From assembly GCA_024449915.1 (NCBI GenBank), contig JAMZAV010001755.1, positions 124,001-188,000 of the forward strand: a stretch of 64,000 bases of DNA, in the 5' to 3' direction. Below the pieces are notes generated by a model, which saw nothing but the letters and a program-made list of their open reading frames with translations, ran no database searches and had not been told where the DNA came from. Made by a program: the position numbers and the translations under genes. Of this stretch, positions 33,039-44,700 are shown one piece after another (the stretch's first letter is position 1; each line of letters starts with the position of its first letter). The stretch is from Sweltsa coloradensis. Lineage: Eukaryota; Arthropoda; Insecta; Plecoptera; Chloroperlidae.

Positions 33039-33702
33039 CTAGGCCGCTTTGCGATCGCTTTTACCAATCGCGTTGATAAATAAGCTTTTTTTTTACTATT
33101 TCTGTCCAATGATTAGGCCTACTGTTTCTTGTATGCGTGGGATTACTTTTTCAAGTTCCATTGCAAAATATTTTTTTTCAAATTAGGATCATTTAAAAAA
33201 AGTAGTAATAATTTTTAACAATAGAATGTAAAATATCTCGATGCCCAAAGACTTGCTTTTTGTACGCATTGTAGGTGATTGTTGTGAAGTTTCTATGGTA
33301 ACTTGATAAATTATTCATCTTAAAAGGCTTACATTAAAACTTTTATTTCTAGGAATTTTGGCTAACTTTTTCAAACTTTTTCTTTCAAAAGGCACTTCAT
33401 CACTATTACCATAATGTCCATGTATAATTTGAACGTGGAAGTCCCACCCGTTTGGTCAGAATCAGCCCAAATATCACGAAAATATCGATTTAAAAATCGG
33501 AAAAAATTGTAAAAGTACGATATTCATGAGAAATATTTCCTCGATTTTACCCAAAAACTTGGCAGTTCCGAGTTCAGAGATTTCGAAGGTCCCCTCTAAT
33601 TTTAATCGATCGCATATGCCGTTTTCTTGGTAAAGAGCGAAAAAAAAGAGAGCAATTTTTCTCGGGGCAAGTGAAATTGAAGTCTTCGCTTCACTCATCC
33701 AA
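33039..33702 (-). mobile_element. Helitron-like copy B5
   Basis: The 5' end TTGGATGAGTGAAGCGAAG is at 33702 after A; the 3' end AAAGCGGCCTAG is at 33039 before T. The family-B body is complete but the 3' 150 bp differ from B1-B4, sharing the variant 3' hairpin (GCGATTGG...GCGATCGC) type seen in B2 and B6. The copy is 664 bp and non-coding. Confidence 0.8.
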
Positions 33703-33926
33703 TTAAAAAAATAGTCGCTGTAGAGCCCTTTATTTCCTCTTCCGTGACAGAAACTGTCGACAATTTAAAACATCTGTGGTCTTAGTCAGCCGAACGAAAA
33801 GTAATTTGCCTAAAACTCACGTCTATCTCCTATCAAGTGAAACCCGAGCACTTTAATATTATGAGCCTAATGCATTGTTAATTGTATTCGAACATGATCT
33901 GAATGCACTCTTATTGACTCTTGCAG

Positions 33927-33972
33927 AGAGGATGATGCAAAAGAATCCTGCTTTGACTTCATGTACAAAGTC
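33927..33972 (+). CDS. Candidate microexon 2 of a plus-strand gene
   Basis: The acceptor is TTATTGACTCTTGCAG and the donor is GTC|GTGAGTAA, close to the consensus. The 46 bases read as one leading base plus EDDAKESCFDFMYKV, ending on a codon boundary. The leading A completes the split codon from the segment at 12988-13032. The peptide is acidic then aromatic-rich. No family is recognised. The downstream phase (0) fits the segment at 47852. Confidence 0.45.
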
Positions 33973-34269
33973 GTGAGTAAATGGACTAGGAATCAAGGCT
34001 GCTTTGTATTTTTTCTTCTAAACAATACAAATAGTGGTATTGAAGTGTGAGTGGCAGTGTGCCAGTGTAGGGTGCGATTTACAAGGTTACTGATTGCGAG
34101 TCATGATCTTCAGTGCACAACTAGATCATAATTACACATTATTATGTTTTCTATGGTCGACTGGCGACTTTTAATCAAATGGTTGTCCTTATATCCACAA
34201 CGCGTTTTAAAAGAGCGAGACAGGAAGTTTAGTTTATAATGTGTTTTGATAACATTGTATTTAATAAGA
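33973..34269. other. Intron-like or intergenic sequence
   Basis: Nothing is recognised. Confidence 0.3.
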
Positions 34270-34385
34270 TTCAGATAAATCCATCCCGACACGGGCTCGA
34301 ACCCAGGTGTCCCACATTCCAGGTAGGCTCCTATTAAGCCAACTAGACCACCGAGACGGAACTTTTTAACTTCTGATTTGTACTT
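34270..34385 (-). mobile_element. tRNA-derived SINE fragment, family 4
   Basis: Minus strand: TCTCGGTGGTCTAGTTGGC (A-box-like), then GACACCTGGGTTCGAGCCC (B box), then GTGTCGGGATGG. The neighbouring plus-strand word GGAACTTTTTAACTTCTGATTTG has relatives at 41416 and 42744. The acceptor ends do not pair, so this is not a tRNA gene. Confidence 0.5.
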
Positions 34386-35874
34386 GCATTAAAGACCTGA
34401 TATGGAACAGTACTGCAACGAATATCTGTTGCCTTTCAACTGACCAAACAAACATTTATAATGTCTTTACCCAACGTAGGTATGAGCGAGTGTTTATTTA
34501 TCGATTTAATTCGATTTTTTAGAGTGTTTCCCGACCAACCAAATCGAGAAATCGGTATGCTTGTATATTAACATGTACGGAACAGTGTTTATTATTTAAT
34601 TTCTAAGTCATTTCTAGTCGTCACTCGTACTGAGGTCATTGTATTGCAATTTTACATATAATAACATTCATAATAATTAAAATGAAATTAAGGCCTACTC
34701 TATTAATAACTGTCATTGGTATTAACCTATTTAGTTCAGTGCGATATGTATTTTCAAGGCTTTTCTCTTGATACAATGGCATCTAAGAAAAGTCCGGCGT
34801 CAAACCAATCAGTCTGTGGAAGGCAACAAGAGCATCGTATAGTGTTACCGCTTACAAACAAAACAATCACGTTCACCTCCGAGTAATAAAGTGTTTTCTA
34901 GAAATGCTGAGTCGGCCTTGAAGGTTGCCCCAGGCTTTTGCACGGAGTTCCTTTCCTGACATATTAGGTGCATAGAGAAATGTGCAGTTCAAATTAGTCC
35001 CTTCCTGCAAATTATTATGATATTGTTACTTTAAGATTGATATATAACAGAGGACGAATGAAGGATATACGTGTCTCTAATATTATCAATCTAATACTCA
35101 TGGTAACCTATTCAGACACCACTTTTTTTTAACGGCTTTCAAGTATTCATTGTGATTAAGAGAAGGCTAAACTTTTAACCGGGGTGTTAAGCAAGTTAGC
35201 ATCAGTGCATTCCAAACAAGGGTACAAGCAGTTACTTCAAATCAGGGTAACCCAGGAGAAAATAAATATGGCCCCCACTAGCTGACCTCCGAATGCACTC
35301 AATATGTAAAAGTAAAAGGTGATTTTTAGGCACATCGACAATTTCTTTCGTCAAGCTTTCGTTTCGGCAAATATCTTCTGAAGTGTTGGTCTTCCTTGTA
35401 TTTAACAAGTGATAACATACTAAAACCTTAGTTATAACTTTTTTTATTTAGTAAAACTGAACACAGACGATACCTAGGTGGAACTTGTGGAGAAGCTCCG
35501 AGGCTCCTGGGCTTTTCCCGGGCACACAAATTAAAAAAAGGGTGTACATGTTTCACCACAAGTTTTCTCGATTATAGCGCTACCTGAACTCAAAGCCCTG
35601 AACCAAGACAGTTCCAAGATTATGTCACAGTTACACGCGTGAAAACGAGGCGTAGCACTGTCACTAAGTGAAGGTGGTTTCCCGCCTGATGCACCGCTTT
35701 CTAGATACCGACCTAGAGAGAGAGAGACTACGTGACCTTGATCTTCCACAAGGCGGTGTGTTGATGCAGTCTAGTGTGAGAGAAGTCTTACCTAACACCA
35801 CATAACACTTACGGGTATTGACCCTCTAATCTCTACACATATTGCTAATACAAGTTAATTAACAAGTGTAAATA
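34386..35874. other. Unassigned sequence
   Basis: GTTTCCCGACCAACCAAATCGAGAAAT at about 34527-34553 recurs at 42802 and, inverted, at 41330, so part of a dispersed repeat is present. A GC-richer patch at 35490-35780 has a minus-strand ORF without domains. No gene is supported. Confidence 0.3.
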
Positions 35875-36250
35875 TATAGATAAACGTCTTTATTTTCTAG
35901 GCGGGTATAAGGCCACTGGGCCCTATCTTCCATCCAACCTAGTATTATACAAATGTACAGTTTTTGACAATGAATCCTGGATGTATAGGATACAATAATT
36001 CAATAGTTAAAGTTATTAAATTTACATTAGTCCATACATATACATTTTACACAATCATTCATCTAATTTAATTGAAGCAATAGCATATCTTGTAACTTGT
36101 GAGTTTAAACATATCCTGTGCATTTTGTTACTAACTGTCAAGCTTTTCTCATGGCATTTTGTGAAATATAAATCATAAATTTTACTCTTAAAAATATTAT
36201 AAGTATTGACATTTCTTATTTCTTTCTTCTTTAATAAATGCAAATAAGTA
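35875..36250 (-). mobile_element. LINE-like 3' end, possible C-terminal ORF
   Basis: The minus strand ends CCCAGTGGCCTTATACCCGC, then TAGAAAATAAAGACGTTTA, which reads like a 3' UTR with AATAAA. Upstream on the same strand a 62-codon frame (MHLLKKKEIRNVNTYNIFK...) is rich in Lys and aromatic residues, in the style of LINE ORF2 C-termini. There is no catalytic motif and no second copy in the window. Confidence 0.35.
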
Positions 36251-36912
36251 AAAAATATAGAGAACGGAAAAATGACGCTATTAGAACATCAAAACAATTT
36301 TTTACAATTTTTCTGATCAGGCAGACGTTTAATATTGCATTTTTAATATAACTTCAAACTGCAACTAACCTAGCACAGCGTTCAACGTAGATGATGTGAG
36401 ATTTAATGTTCCGCGTTTTTTCTTTAGTTTAACAGAGAGAAAATGGGATTTTACACTAGAGTATTTTCTTCGATTTTTTATTTAACCGGTATATTTTGTC
36501 AATTTGTATCGCCAAAAACAAACAAAAACAGCAGGGGACACGATTTCGAAAAATACAATTTTTTTCTTCTGTGAAACTCAATAAAACAGATAAAAATTCA
36601 ACCATCTACGTTGAACTTTAAGTGTAGTTGAGCTTAAGTTTGAAATTATTTTATAGGTTCAATATTTGAAGTGTGCCCGATCAGAAAATTTCGAAAAAAA
36701 ATATCGATTTTCCTAATTATTCCTATAGATTTTAATTCCATTCACAATATTTTTACAAACTTGCATGTTTAAGAAAGTATACATGGAACAGCCTCGAACC
36801 GAACAGTTCAACGAGTAGGAAATGTGTTTACGTAAACTTTGACCTAGGTCAGGAATGATGAAAGAACAATATTTCGAAACCTCCAGCTTCTCCGTTTGGT
36901 TCATGTTATCTG
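36251..36912. other. Unassigned AT-rich sequence
   Basis: Some words (GTTCAACGTAGATGATG at about 36380 and the complement of CATCTACGTTGAACTTTAAG at about 36602) suggest a degenerate inverted repeat of about 250 bp. No gene is seen. Confidence 0.3.
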
Positions 36913-37128
36913 TTGTCTCTTCGTTCGCAGCAGTTGGCAACCTCTTTGATTATTATCGTATTCCAAAGAGCTGGAAGATCAAAGCTTGCGGTTGATGCGG
37001 ATTTTCTTCCGTTTCTATCAGCCTCTTCTTCTTTTACAAAGGTAGACTTCCCATTTTATCGAATGATTTTCGCGACTTTCGAAATGTTTGGCAAGAAATT
37101 AATTTGCGATACAGGTTTTAGTACGTAA
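36913..37128 (+). pseudogene. Coding-like fragment, strand uncertain
   Basis: After TGTCTCTTCGTTCGCAG (acceptor-like) the plus frame is open for 71 codons (QLATSLIIIVFQRAGRSK...). On the minus strand a frame over the same bases is also open (KEEEADRNGRKSASTASF...) and has a more protein-like composition. Base composition is less AT-rich than the surroundings. It may be a decayed exon or repeat-encoded segment; no family is recognised. Confidence 0.25.
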
Positions 37129-37261
37129 ATTAAAATAATGTCCTATACAATTTCCCGGTTAATAAGTAGTGTCGTAATCAGTATCGAATAAATGATATCT
37201 TAATTAAAATCGCCACAGTTCCTGCCACTTACACTTTTAAGATTTAAACCATATATCAAAT

Positions 37262-37325
37262 TCGGGTTTCGAACCCACGTCCTTGAATTAAATACTAGAG
37301 TATGTGCCCTTATGAGCCACCAACA
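37262..37325 (-). mobile_element. tRNA-like SINE head
   Basis: Minus strand: GGTGGCTCATAAGGGCACAT (A-box-like), then CAAGGACGTGGGTTCGAAAC (B box). It is close to family 2 in the GGTGGCTCATA and GGACGTGGGTTCGAA words. Confidence 0.5.
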
Positions 37326-37565
37326 AGGAGTACTATATTATACATTCAGCGATATCCACATTATTTTTCTTGATTGATTGAATATAAATAAATTAAATTG
37401 CGAATATTATTTTATAATTTTTAATGTACTAAGGCCTACATTTCCATGCATTCAAAGTTATGCAATGCGAATGCACATCAATTAAAAAAGCAATTGAAGA
37501 TGCTGACAACTTCACGTCACACGACAGCGTAGAACCATCAGCCATGTCCGGGAAGGTGTCCACAC

Positions 37566-37717
<152 letters not shown>

Positions 37718-37999
37718 CATAATGTCAATGTCATTTATAGTGAATCGAATCAATATCCCGGGTCACAGTGATCGAGAACCGTTTCATGTGTGGTCTCAAC
37801 TCAAGGTCTTCATTGGTCAACATGGATTGATTATCAACTAACATATTATAACTTCGTGAGAGGACAATGGCTTATAAAGATAAGATAACATTGTATAAGA
37901 CTTTGGCATTTACTCAATCAAATATTGAGGCGTAGTATTTCAAGAAGGCTAAAAACTAAAATGTAAACATTAAAAAGTTTTTTCCTGCATAAAGTGCCC

Positions 38000-38345
38000 G
38001 CTGTAGGGTTCACACCAATTGACTTATCTAGGTGCCCGTTAGGGCGCCGCAGCCAAGCCGCGGTGCGCTACACACTCAGGCACCTTATACAGCAAGCAGA
38101 GTTGGGGTGATTTCGAGGTGTCACCCAGCCATCATGAAACGTGATGTGAACTTGAAAACTATCAAAATCGAGGGGATTTAGGTACCCGACAACACATGCC
38201 AAATTTGGTTGGGGTACGAGCATTCCTTCTTGGTGAAAATATGACTTGAAACATGCTCAAAATCACTTTAAGGACGTTAGTTACTACTGGCTACTACTAC
38301 TACTACTCCTACTACTACTATCTAATTCGTCAGTTTCAATTGCCC
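38000..38345 (+). repeat. Repeat D, copy 2
   Basis: CACCTTATACAGCAAGCAGA, then TTTCGAGGTGTCACCCAG, then CATGCCAAATTTGGTTGGGG matches 23530-23680. Just upstream, GGGCGCCGCAGCCAAGCCGC is a GC-rich block. A short (CTA)n run lies at 38290-38320. Confidence 0.5.
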
Positions 38346-38686
38346 AGCGATTCTGACCAAACGGGTGGGGCTACAACGTTCATATTTTACATGGACATTA
38401 AGGTAATAGTGATGTAATTCCCTTTGAAAGAAAAAGTTTTAAAAAAATTGCTGGAAGGCTTCCAAATAAAGGTTTTAAAATAAGCCTTATACAGGCATAC
38501 AATCAACAAGTAACTATAGTACGGGACAATAAGCGCCTACATTGTTTACAAAAAGCAAGTCTGTGGACCACTATATTTTTTCATTCTATTGTTAATTGGT
38601 AATACCATAACAATTAAATCGACTTTGATAAATTTATTATATTTTAACAAATAATTTTGCAATGGAACTTGAAAAAGTAATGAGAT
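38346..38686 (+). mobile_element. Helitron-like family-B fragment
   Basis: CGATTCTGACCAAACGGGTG, then GACATTAAGGTAATAGTGAT, then at about 38650 AATTTTGCAATGGAACTTG, AAAAAGTAATGAGATCCCAC, is the B interior as in B5. Both ends are missing; the right side is cut by the foldback element starting at 38688. Confidence 0.65.
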
Positions 38687-38687
38687 C

Positions 38688-39110
38688 CCACACATAACAA
38701 AAACTTGTAAAAATACAGCCAAACCTTACACACTCAAAAGAAATGAGATCTAAAAAAAGGGCCAAGCTCATCTACCCTTCCACATTTGCGCATTCTTAAT
38801 TCATAAACGTACAGTGTCCCGTAACAACACCCTTGAAAAGCTTGGCAAAATAGAATTTGCATGACCATTACGTTTAAATTCATTAGAAAAAAAGAATTCG
38901 GATGAACTATTACGTTTAAATTAATAGTTGTAAATTCTATTTTGCCAAGCTTTTCAAGGATGTTGTTACGGGACACTCACTGTTCGTATATGAATTAAGA
39001 ATGCGCAAATGTGGAAGGGTAGATGAGCTTGGCCCTTTTTTTAGATCTCATTTCTATTGAGTGTGTAAGGTTTGGCTGTATTTTTACAAGTTTTTGTTAT
39101 GTGTGGATAC
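38688..39110. mobile_element. Foldback element, ~174-bp inverted arms
   Basis: The left arm (38688-38861) and right arm (about 38930-39110) are almost perfect inverted copies, with GAAATGAGATCTAAAAAAAG, TTTGCGCATTCTTAATTCAT and AAAGCTTGGCAAAATAGAAT on the left and their complements on the right. The spacer of about 68 bp repeats ATTACGTTTAAATT twice. It is non-coding. A damaged half copy is at 23683-23885. As single-stranded DNA or RNA it would form a long hairpin. Confidence 0.8.
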
Positions 39111-39399
39111 TGGGTATACTTTAAAATATGATTGCCGTTCGATGCTTTGCTATTTGTAATCGATTATCAAAGTTCGATTTGAATTTTAATGTAAAATTTT
39201 TCTTTCGAAAGGAGAAATAAATAAATAATCAATTTATCGTTTATGGATTAGTATCTTAATAATGGATAACCGATGAAAAGTAAGCAAGCAGAACTTTGAT
39301 GGAAATGGCTGGCGCTTTCCGAAACATTGTTTTTTTGTGAATAATAAAGAGTTATTTTGTTTAAATATTCAATATGAACTCGTATATTAAACACTAAAA

Positions 39400-39660
39400 C
39401 AAAAACGAGCTGCGTAGAAATTCTAATCCTCGTTTCAGCGCTCCCATTGCTGAAAATTTGTCAATCACCTCAGGCGTCTATTACGCAGTATACAAAATAT
39501 AACAGGCCGTAAACTCATTAATTGGCGTTGTTCATTGTAATGAACGTCAACATTCACATTTATTTCCAGCCTAATTGATGTACCGTTCACAATTACGGCT
39601 CATTAGTGCCGCAGTGGCCGTTATTCATGTCCATTCTGATTATGCAAACAGTAAATCAGA
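39400..39660 (+). promoter_or_regulatory. Candidate regulatory element rich in TAAT cores
   Basis: This non-repetitive stretch is dense in homeodomain-type cores: CTCATTAATTGG, CCTAATTGATG, CTCATTAGTGC, and a POU/octamer-like ATTATGCAAA. Words such as GTGCCGCAGTGGCCGTTATT are unlike the surrounding AT-rich DNA. It has no ORF. The reading as an enhancer is an inference from motif density. Confidence 0.25.
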
Positions 39661-41329
39661 ATTAAAATGTTTGCAATGAAAGTTATTGCTGGTTTGGTGA
39701 TTAAGCACTGGCGCTTTTATGTACGACACAATTCCAGAATTAACCTATTACCCTATTAAAATGAAGAATAAGGAACTAACTACAGGTATATCATTGGTTA
39801 TACAACATACTTCGTATATTATTAAACACTAAATAGTTATTTACGAGAAATAAGAACAACTTATACAAAGTAATTTTTTAGCAGTTGAAATGTAATATAC
39901 AACCGTGAATCTTAGTATAGAATACGGTTGGATTAGCTCAGTAATGAGTGTTTTTAAATATGTTTTATTAATATTATGTTGTGTTAATTGATACGTAATT
40001 TATCATGAAACAACGCTTTTCTAATGTAAAGATATTGTGTACCAAGGGTAACAGGTACGAAAGTACTACGGGGTAGATGCTCTTTCTGTTGCTCTTGCAT
40101 CCATATTTCTTTATTGTGACAATGACATGTTGCTTATATTGAAAAAATGAATGCAAAAATACATAAAAAAAAGTTTAATAATAACAATGATGATGATGAG
40201 ATATAAATGCAAAGCAATACTGTACATTACGTGAGCCTACCGTTATATTGTATTTACTGTTTAATTAATATTTACATTGCTCGACAAGGTAAAAAATTTA
40301 TCGAGTAAGAAAATGTAATAAATAATAAATTATTATTTCTCTACATTGTATTGTATAAAATATAATAAACTGTATGTTCGCTCATATAATAATATGATGA
40401 GATAATCTCTAGAAACGGTTGCTTCCTGTTCCAGCTTAAAGTAGCGTGCGATTCTACCAGGTTCAATGTTTAGCAGTCATTGTAACCAATTACTGCAATT
40501 CTGCGACACCCGCATCTAATTTAGCACAACAACTACTACGTTCGTATTTCGTTATTTACAAACTAAGGTCGTCGAACCATGTCGAGCCACGGTGTATGAA
40601 ATTTAAAAAAAAAAAATTTAAAATGTATTGTTTTCTTTTCGAAGTTTTGGCGAACATTCGGAACATAATTGTAAGAAAATCTTCTTTAAGGCCTAACTTC
40701 ATAAAGTAAATTTCCAAACCAATTTTGTATTAAGTTTTCAACTCTGCAACAAGAATAAAAAGTTAGCCGTATACTTTTAGTTAGAGAGTTTAAGAGAAGG
40801 CAGGCATGCAGCTCATTTTACGCGCTTTCAAATTTCTCAGACAATTTTAGTCGCATCTATTTGTGATTTTATGAAATTGTGTAAAAATTAATTAGGGAAG
40901 CAATTCCCTATCAATTGATTATGGAAAACAAACAAAAAATAAATTAAATTTTCTCGAATTATAATCTGTCAAAACAGTCAAAAACACTCAAATAACTACG
41001 CATTTTGTGATTGATCTATGATACATAAATTCTGATATGATAGGATTGTACAGATGACCTTCATTATCAAGTGTGTCAAGTTGTATAAAGATATGTAATG
41101 ATTTATGACTGAGGTTAAAAGGGACGCGCCGAACATCTTCATCTTAAATGTGTGTTAATAAAGATGACTATCGTTAATGAGTCAGGGGGAGGTTCAACAT
41201 GTTATTCACTCAATTAAATTAAAGACTACGAGATTTTTTTTTCACAAGCATAGTTGAATGAAATAACATTTTCAGTTATTTGATATAGAAGTTAAGGTTT
41301 TGTGCGTAAATATTGTTCATTGTTCTCGA
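39661..41329. other. Unassigned AT-rich sequence
   Basis: There is one partial copy of the GGTACGAAAGTACTAC palindromic motif (about 40054). I see no gene or recognised transposon; the short ORFs have no features. Confidence 0.3.
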
Positions 41330-41450
41330 TTTGGTTAGTCGAAAAAACTTCCATAGGTAAATTATTAATATTCAATACACATCAGAAATTTAAAAATACC
41401 ATTTTTACCCCGATCTGGATGGACTTTTTGAAATTTCTGATTTGTATTTA
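41330..41450 (+). repeat. Dispersed repeat with AATCGAG / TTTCTGATTTG words
   Basis: CTCGATTTGGTTAGTCG (41330) and GGACTTTTTGAAATTTCTGA (41418) also occur, in reverse arrangement, at 42700-42830 (complement of the first word at 42808, GGACTTTTTTAATTTCTGAA at 42746) and partly at 34360 and 34533. In two of the three a B-box-like GTTCGAATCCC or similar sits at one end, suggesting a SINE. Confidence 0.4.
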
Positions 41451-41827
41451 ATATTAATTACGTTTAGTTTTCCTACTTCCTAATTAGCCGAGCGGCGCAC
41501 ACATATGCACAAAGTTAATCTCATATTTAGCCTAACAGCAGGTGTGTCCTGTGATTGCGTTTAAAACATTTGTTTTTACATGTCTGTCCAACTTTTTCAT
41601 TTAATAAGACATCATTCGTTTCCCTTTGAGACTTTCCTGTTGATACGTCAGTGCTCGCAGAAAGATCTCGCTCATTCGCATCAACATCCGTCCAGTAATA
41701 GTTGAGGTGTGTGTATTAGTTGTAAACACGGCTGAAAATATACGGCCGAGGTGCCCGCGGTAACATGGAGAGTGTGACTTGAAGCCCAGCAAGGCAGCGA
41801 GTGCGCAACTTACTGCATGGGCTCGGT

Positions 41828-42050
41828 GACCGACAGTGTACAAGCTCGAGCGCTAAGCGCGCGACTCTGATTCGGAAGGTCCCGGGTTCGAATCCCGTCG
41901 AGACCGGCAATCTTGACTAAAGGATTTTTCCGAGGTTTTGCTCAGTCGTTAATGCGAATGCAAGGAATTGGGTCCTCTTAAACAGCCCTCGGACATCCCT
42001 TCACAATCGTCCTATCCGCATATACCTAGTTATAGTCGAAGAGGGTCACA
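41828..42050 (+). mobile_element. tRNA-derived SINE, family 1
   Basis: The head is ACAAGCTCGAGCGCTAAGCG, the B box GGTTCGAATCCCGTCGAGAC, the body GGCAATCTTGACTAAAGGAT, then CTCTTAAACAGCCCTCGG, then ACATCCCTTCACAATCG and ATATACCTAGTTATAG. It loses the family 3' end after about 42040. An intact B box makes it one of the better preserved copies. Confidence 0.8.
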
Positions 42051-42699
42051 CCTGTTAAAAATCTTATGTGTATACCCTACAGCGGGCATCCTACAAAATT
42101 TTGTTTGTTTATTTATTTGGTCTCAGTGCTAATTACAACACGAGTAAGGGAGTATGGGTTCGAGAACCACCAGAGGCAATGTTTAGTCAGAGATGTTCCC
42201 TGGCTTTAGAGATTCGTTAATTTAGCGTTATAGGACTTTTTGATACTAAATTGGTGTACACATATTTTAGAAAACAATACAAAATGATGTTTACAAAAAA
42301 TTAGGTTTTCTTATACCTAGTATAATAATTAACCATTGTATTATTATATTTTAAGTGACAATCTTGAATTGAAATGTTCCTAAAACTAGTAAAAAGCATC
42401 ATTTTCCCATTAGAAGTGCGAGAAAACCCCCAAAAATTCGTGTTTTTTTTTTTGGGGGGGGGGGAGGGGAGGAGAGGATAGATGCTACAAAATAAATGTA
42501 AAATGCTGAATATTCTAAGTTTCAATGCTAGTTTTACGTATCTTTAGTAAGAGCCAGAGATGCTGTGGGCATGGCTATTATAGGTCATTCCTTATATTAC
42601 AATATATTATACACTTACGGTCCGAACAACAACATTACGTAATGTGTAATGTACTAAGCATGGTAATTTATCAACATTAATAAAAAGTTGTCACATTTT
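42051..42699. other. Unassigned sequence
   Basis: GTATACCCTACAGCGGGCAT at about 42070 matches the complement of CCGCTGTAGGGTTCAC at 37999, so a small shared repeat exists. A G-rich run is at 42452-42475. No gene is seen. Confidence 0.3.
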
Positions 42700-42835
42700 T
42701 TCGTTTGTCATTTTGACTGAATAAAGTTCGAATCCCGGTTGGGGCGGACTTTTTTAATTTCTGAATTGTAGTAAATAATAACAATTACATCTACGGGAGT
42801 GTTTCCCGACTAACCAAATCGAGAAATAACAACAT
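42700..42835 (+). mobile_element. SINE-like repeat, second copy
   Basis: AAAGTTCGAATCCCGGTTGG (B-box-like), then GGACTTTTTTAATTTCTGAA, then TTTCCCGACTAACCAAATCG. It is the inverse-arranged counterpart of 41330-41450. The A box is absent. Confidence 0.4.
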
Positions 42836-42889
42836 TACGGTCACAGTCACAAAAAGATGCTGGAAAAACCAAACAAGCGTTGACAACTT

Positions 42890-43170
42890 TCCACTTCGAG
42901 ATGTAGAAACACAATATTCCCTCGAAGGTTATAAAACACGATAAAAACACGATGTCAAACACGACGTCCAATTCACATCCGTTTTCTGTATGGCAGTGCA
43001 CTCAGAATGATGCATAATGTGTTTGCTGACCTTAAAGGGAAGGGGGAGTATAGCAAGCCTCCCTGAAAGTTTGAAAATTCATGAGCCGGTACCTCCACCA
43101 TGTCTGAATTAATGCGACAACAAGCTACGAACATTTTTGAAAGTAAGTTCACCCAGCGCCGCCACCAAAA
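42890..43170 (-). repeat. Dispersed repeat C, reverse copy
   Basis: Minus strand: TTTTTGGTGGCGGCGCTGGG, then ACATGGTGGAGGTACCGGCT, then AATTTTCAAACTTTCAGGGA, then GTGAATTGGACGTCGTGTTT. This is the most complete arrangement along with 48690-48955. Confidence 0.65.
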
Positions 43171-43784
43171 ACATCAACGCACGGTGAATTATTTTATTGT
43201 TATACTTTGTCGACGATCTGTTCACATTAAATAGCTTCGCTCCCTTTTTTAAGTATTTAACAAAACTACTAATTTGACACAACTAGAGCTGCTATTAAGT
43301 AGCTACACTCACTAATCCTTGCTTGATTCATCAGCTTATATAATACCGGGCCTAATCTCTGTCTGATTGTTACTATTCACATCACATAAAACGTGTCACT
43401 AATCAAGTTCCAAAGAGCAAAATGCAGAAATCTGTCATACAAAATGATAATACGACACGAATAAGTAATAACCGATAATCAATTTCACTTATGTTTTCAG
43501 TCACTCATGCATGGAGTGCATACAATTTATATTTACACTTTACACACTCATTCGTACAATCATACACTCAAACATACATCAACACCACCACATACATTCA
43601 TTTTTTTCATTTTTATATTATTAGCTTTACATTGTATAGTATTGTGTTGTTTTATTTGTAATGTTTTGTTAATATGTTGAACTTCACTTGTGGGACATGT
43701 CCTGATGTAATGTGGCTACAACATATTAATACATTTAATGTTATACAGGCCTAAATAGAAATATCATCCATCTACGCGAGTAAC
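43171..43784. other. Unassigned sequence
   Basis: AT-rich with ACA-rich patches (43500-43600). There is no ORF of note. The part 43640-43740 (TTGTGGGACATGTCCTGATG) might be a LINE 3' region, unproven. Confidence 0.25.
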
Positions 43785-44700
43785 AAAAAAAAGTTATCCA
43801 CTTTACCACAGCAAAACAAGAGAAAAATACCAAACAGATAGAAGATCTAACAAACTATCACAATAACTCAAAAATACAGAAATCAAAAACTGCACAATTT
43901 CTAGGAATTAAATTGGACAACACACTATCATGGAAACCACACATCGAAAATCTAACAAAAAAACTTAATTCAGCATGCTTTGCAATCAGAACAATAAGAA
44001 ATATATCAAACATAAAAACAGCAAAAATAGTCTACAACTCATATTTCAAATCTCATCTCAGTTACGGAATAACCCTATGGGGTACCTCACCATTATCACA
44101 ACAAATTTTCATAATTCCAAAAGAGAGCAGTACGAACGATAGTAAAAGCAAATCCAAGAACACCATGTAAACCCATCTTCACCCAATTAAAAATACTCTC
44201 CCTATACAGTTTATACATATACGAAGCAGCACTTCACATTAGGAAAAAATATACACACCATTCAAACACGAAACCAAACGCATCAACACATGACTCGACA
44301 CAACACCGAACTAGAACAAAACCACTTTAAAACAAAAAGAGACAATTAAACTCAAAATACATAAAAATTCAAATATACAATAAGCTTCCAGATACAATAA
44401 AGACATCAAACACTACAAATATTTTCAAAAAGAGACTCACAGATTTTCTAATTAAAGAACAATACTATAGCTTAAATGAATACCTACACAAATGAGCACG
44501 GTACTAAAACTAAAAACACTTCCTCTCTAGAATTAAGTTAAGTATAATCAAATGTTTAAACTTAACATTATTTCCTCTTCATTTATTCTTATGTTCTTAC
44601 TTATAATAATTATTTCGGCCAAACCCTAAGTCTGGCCACAAAAAAGTAATACAATATAAAATTATTGTCATCAAAATGTAAAAATTGAACCCAAATAAAT
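43785..44700 (+). pseudogene. 5'-truncated LINE: RT C-terminal region, 3' UTR
   Basis: One frame reads KVIHFTTAKQ, then TAQFLGIKLDNTLSWKPHI, then LSYGITLWG (to about 44090), the conserved block after the reverse transcriptase palm in non-LTR elements (FLG...W..HI...YG...WG). After a frameshift near 44118 it continues QKRAVRTIVKANPRTPCKP and LKILSLYSLYIYEAALHI, with a stop at about 44325, and ends near NEYLHK at about 44494. The 3' UTR runs to CCAAATAAAT at 44700. The catalytic FADD motif is absent because of 5' truncation. The A-rich coding strand is typical of LINEs. Confidence 0.7.
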
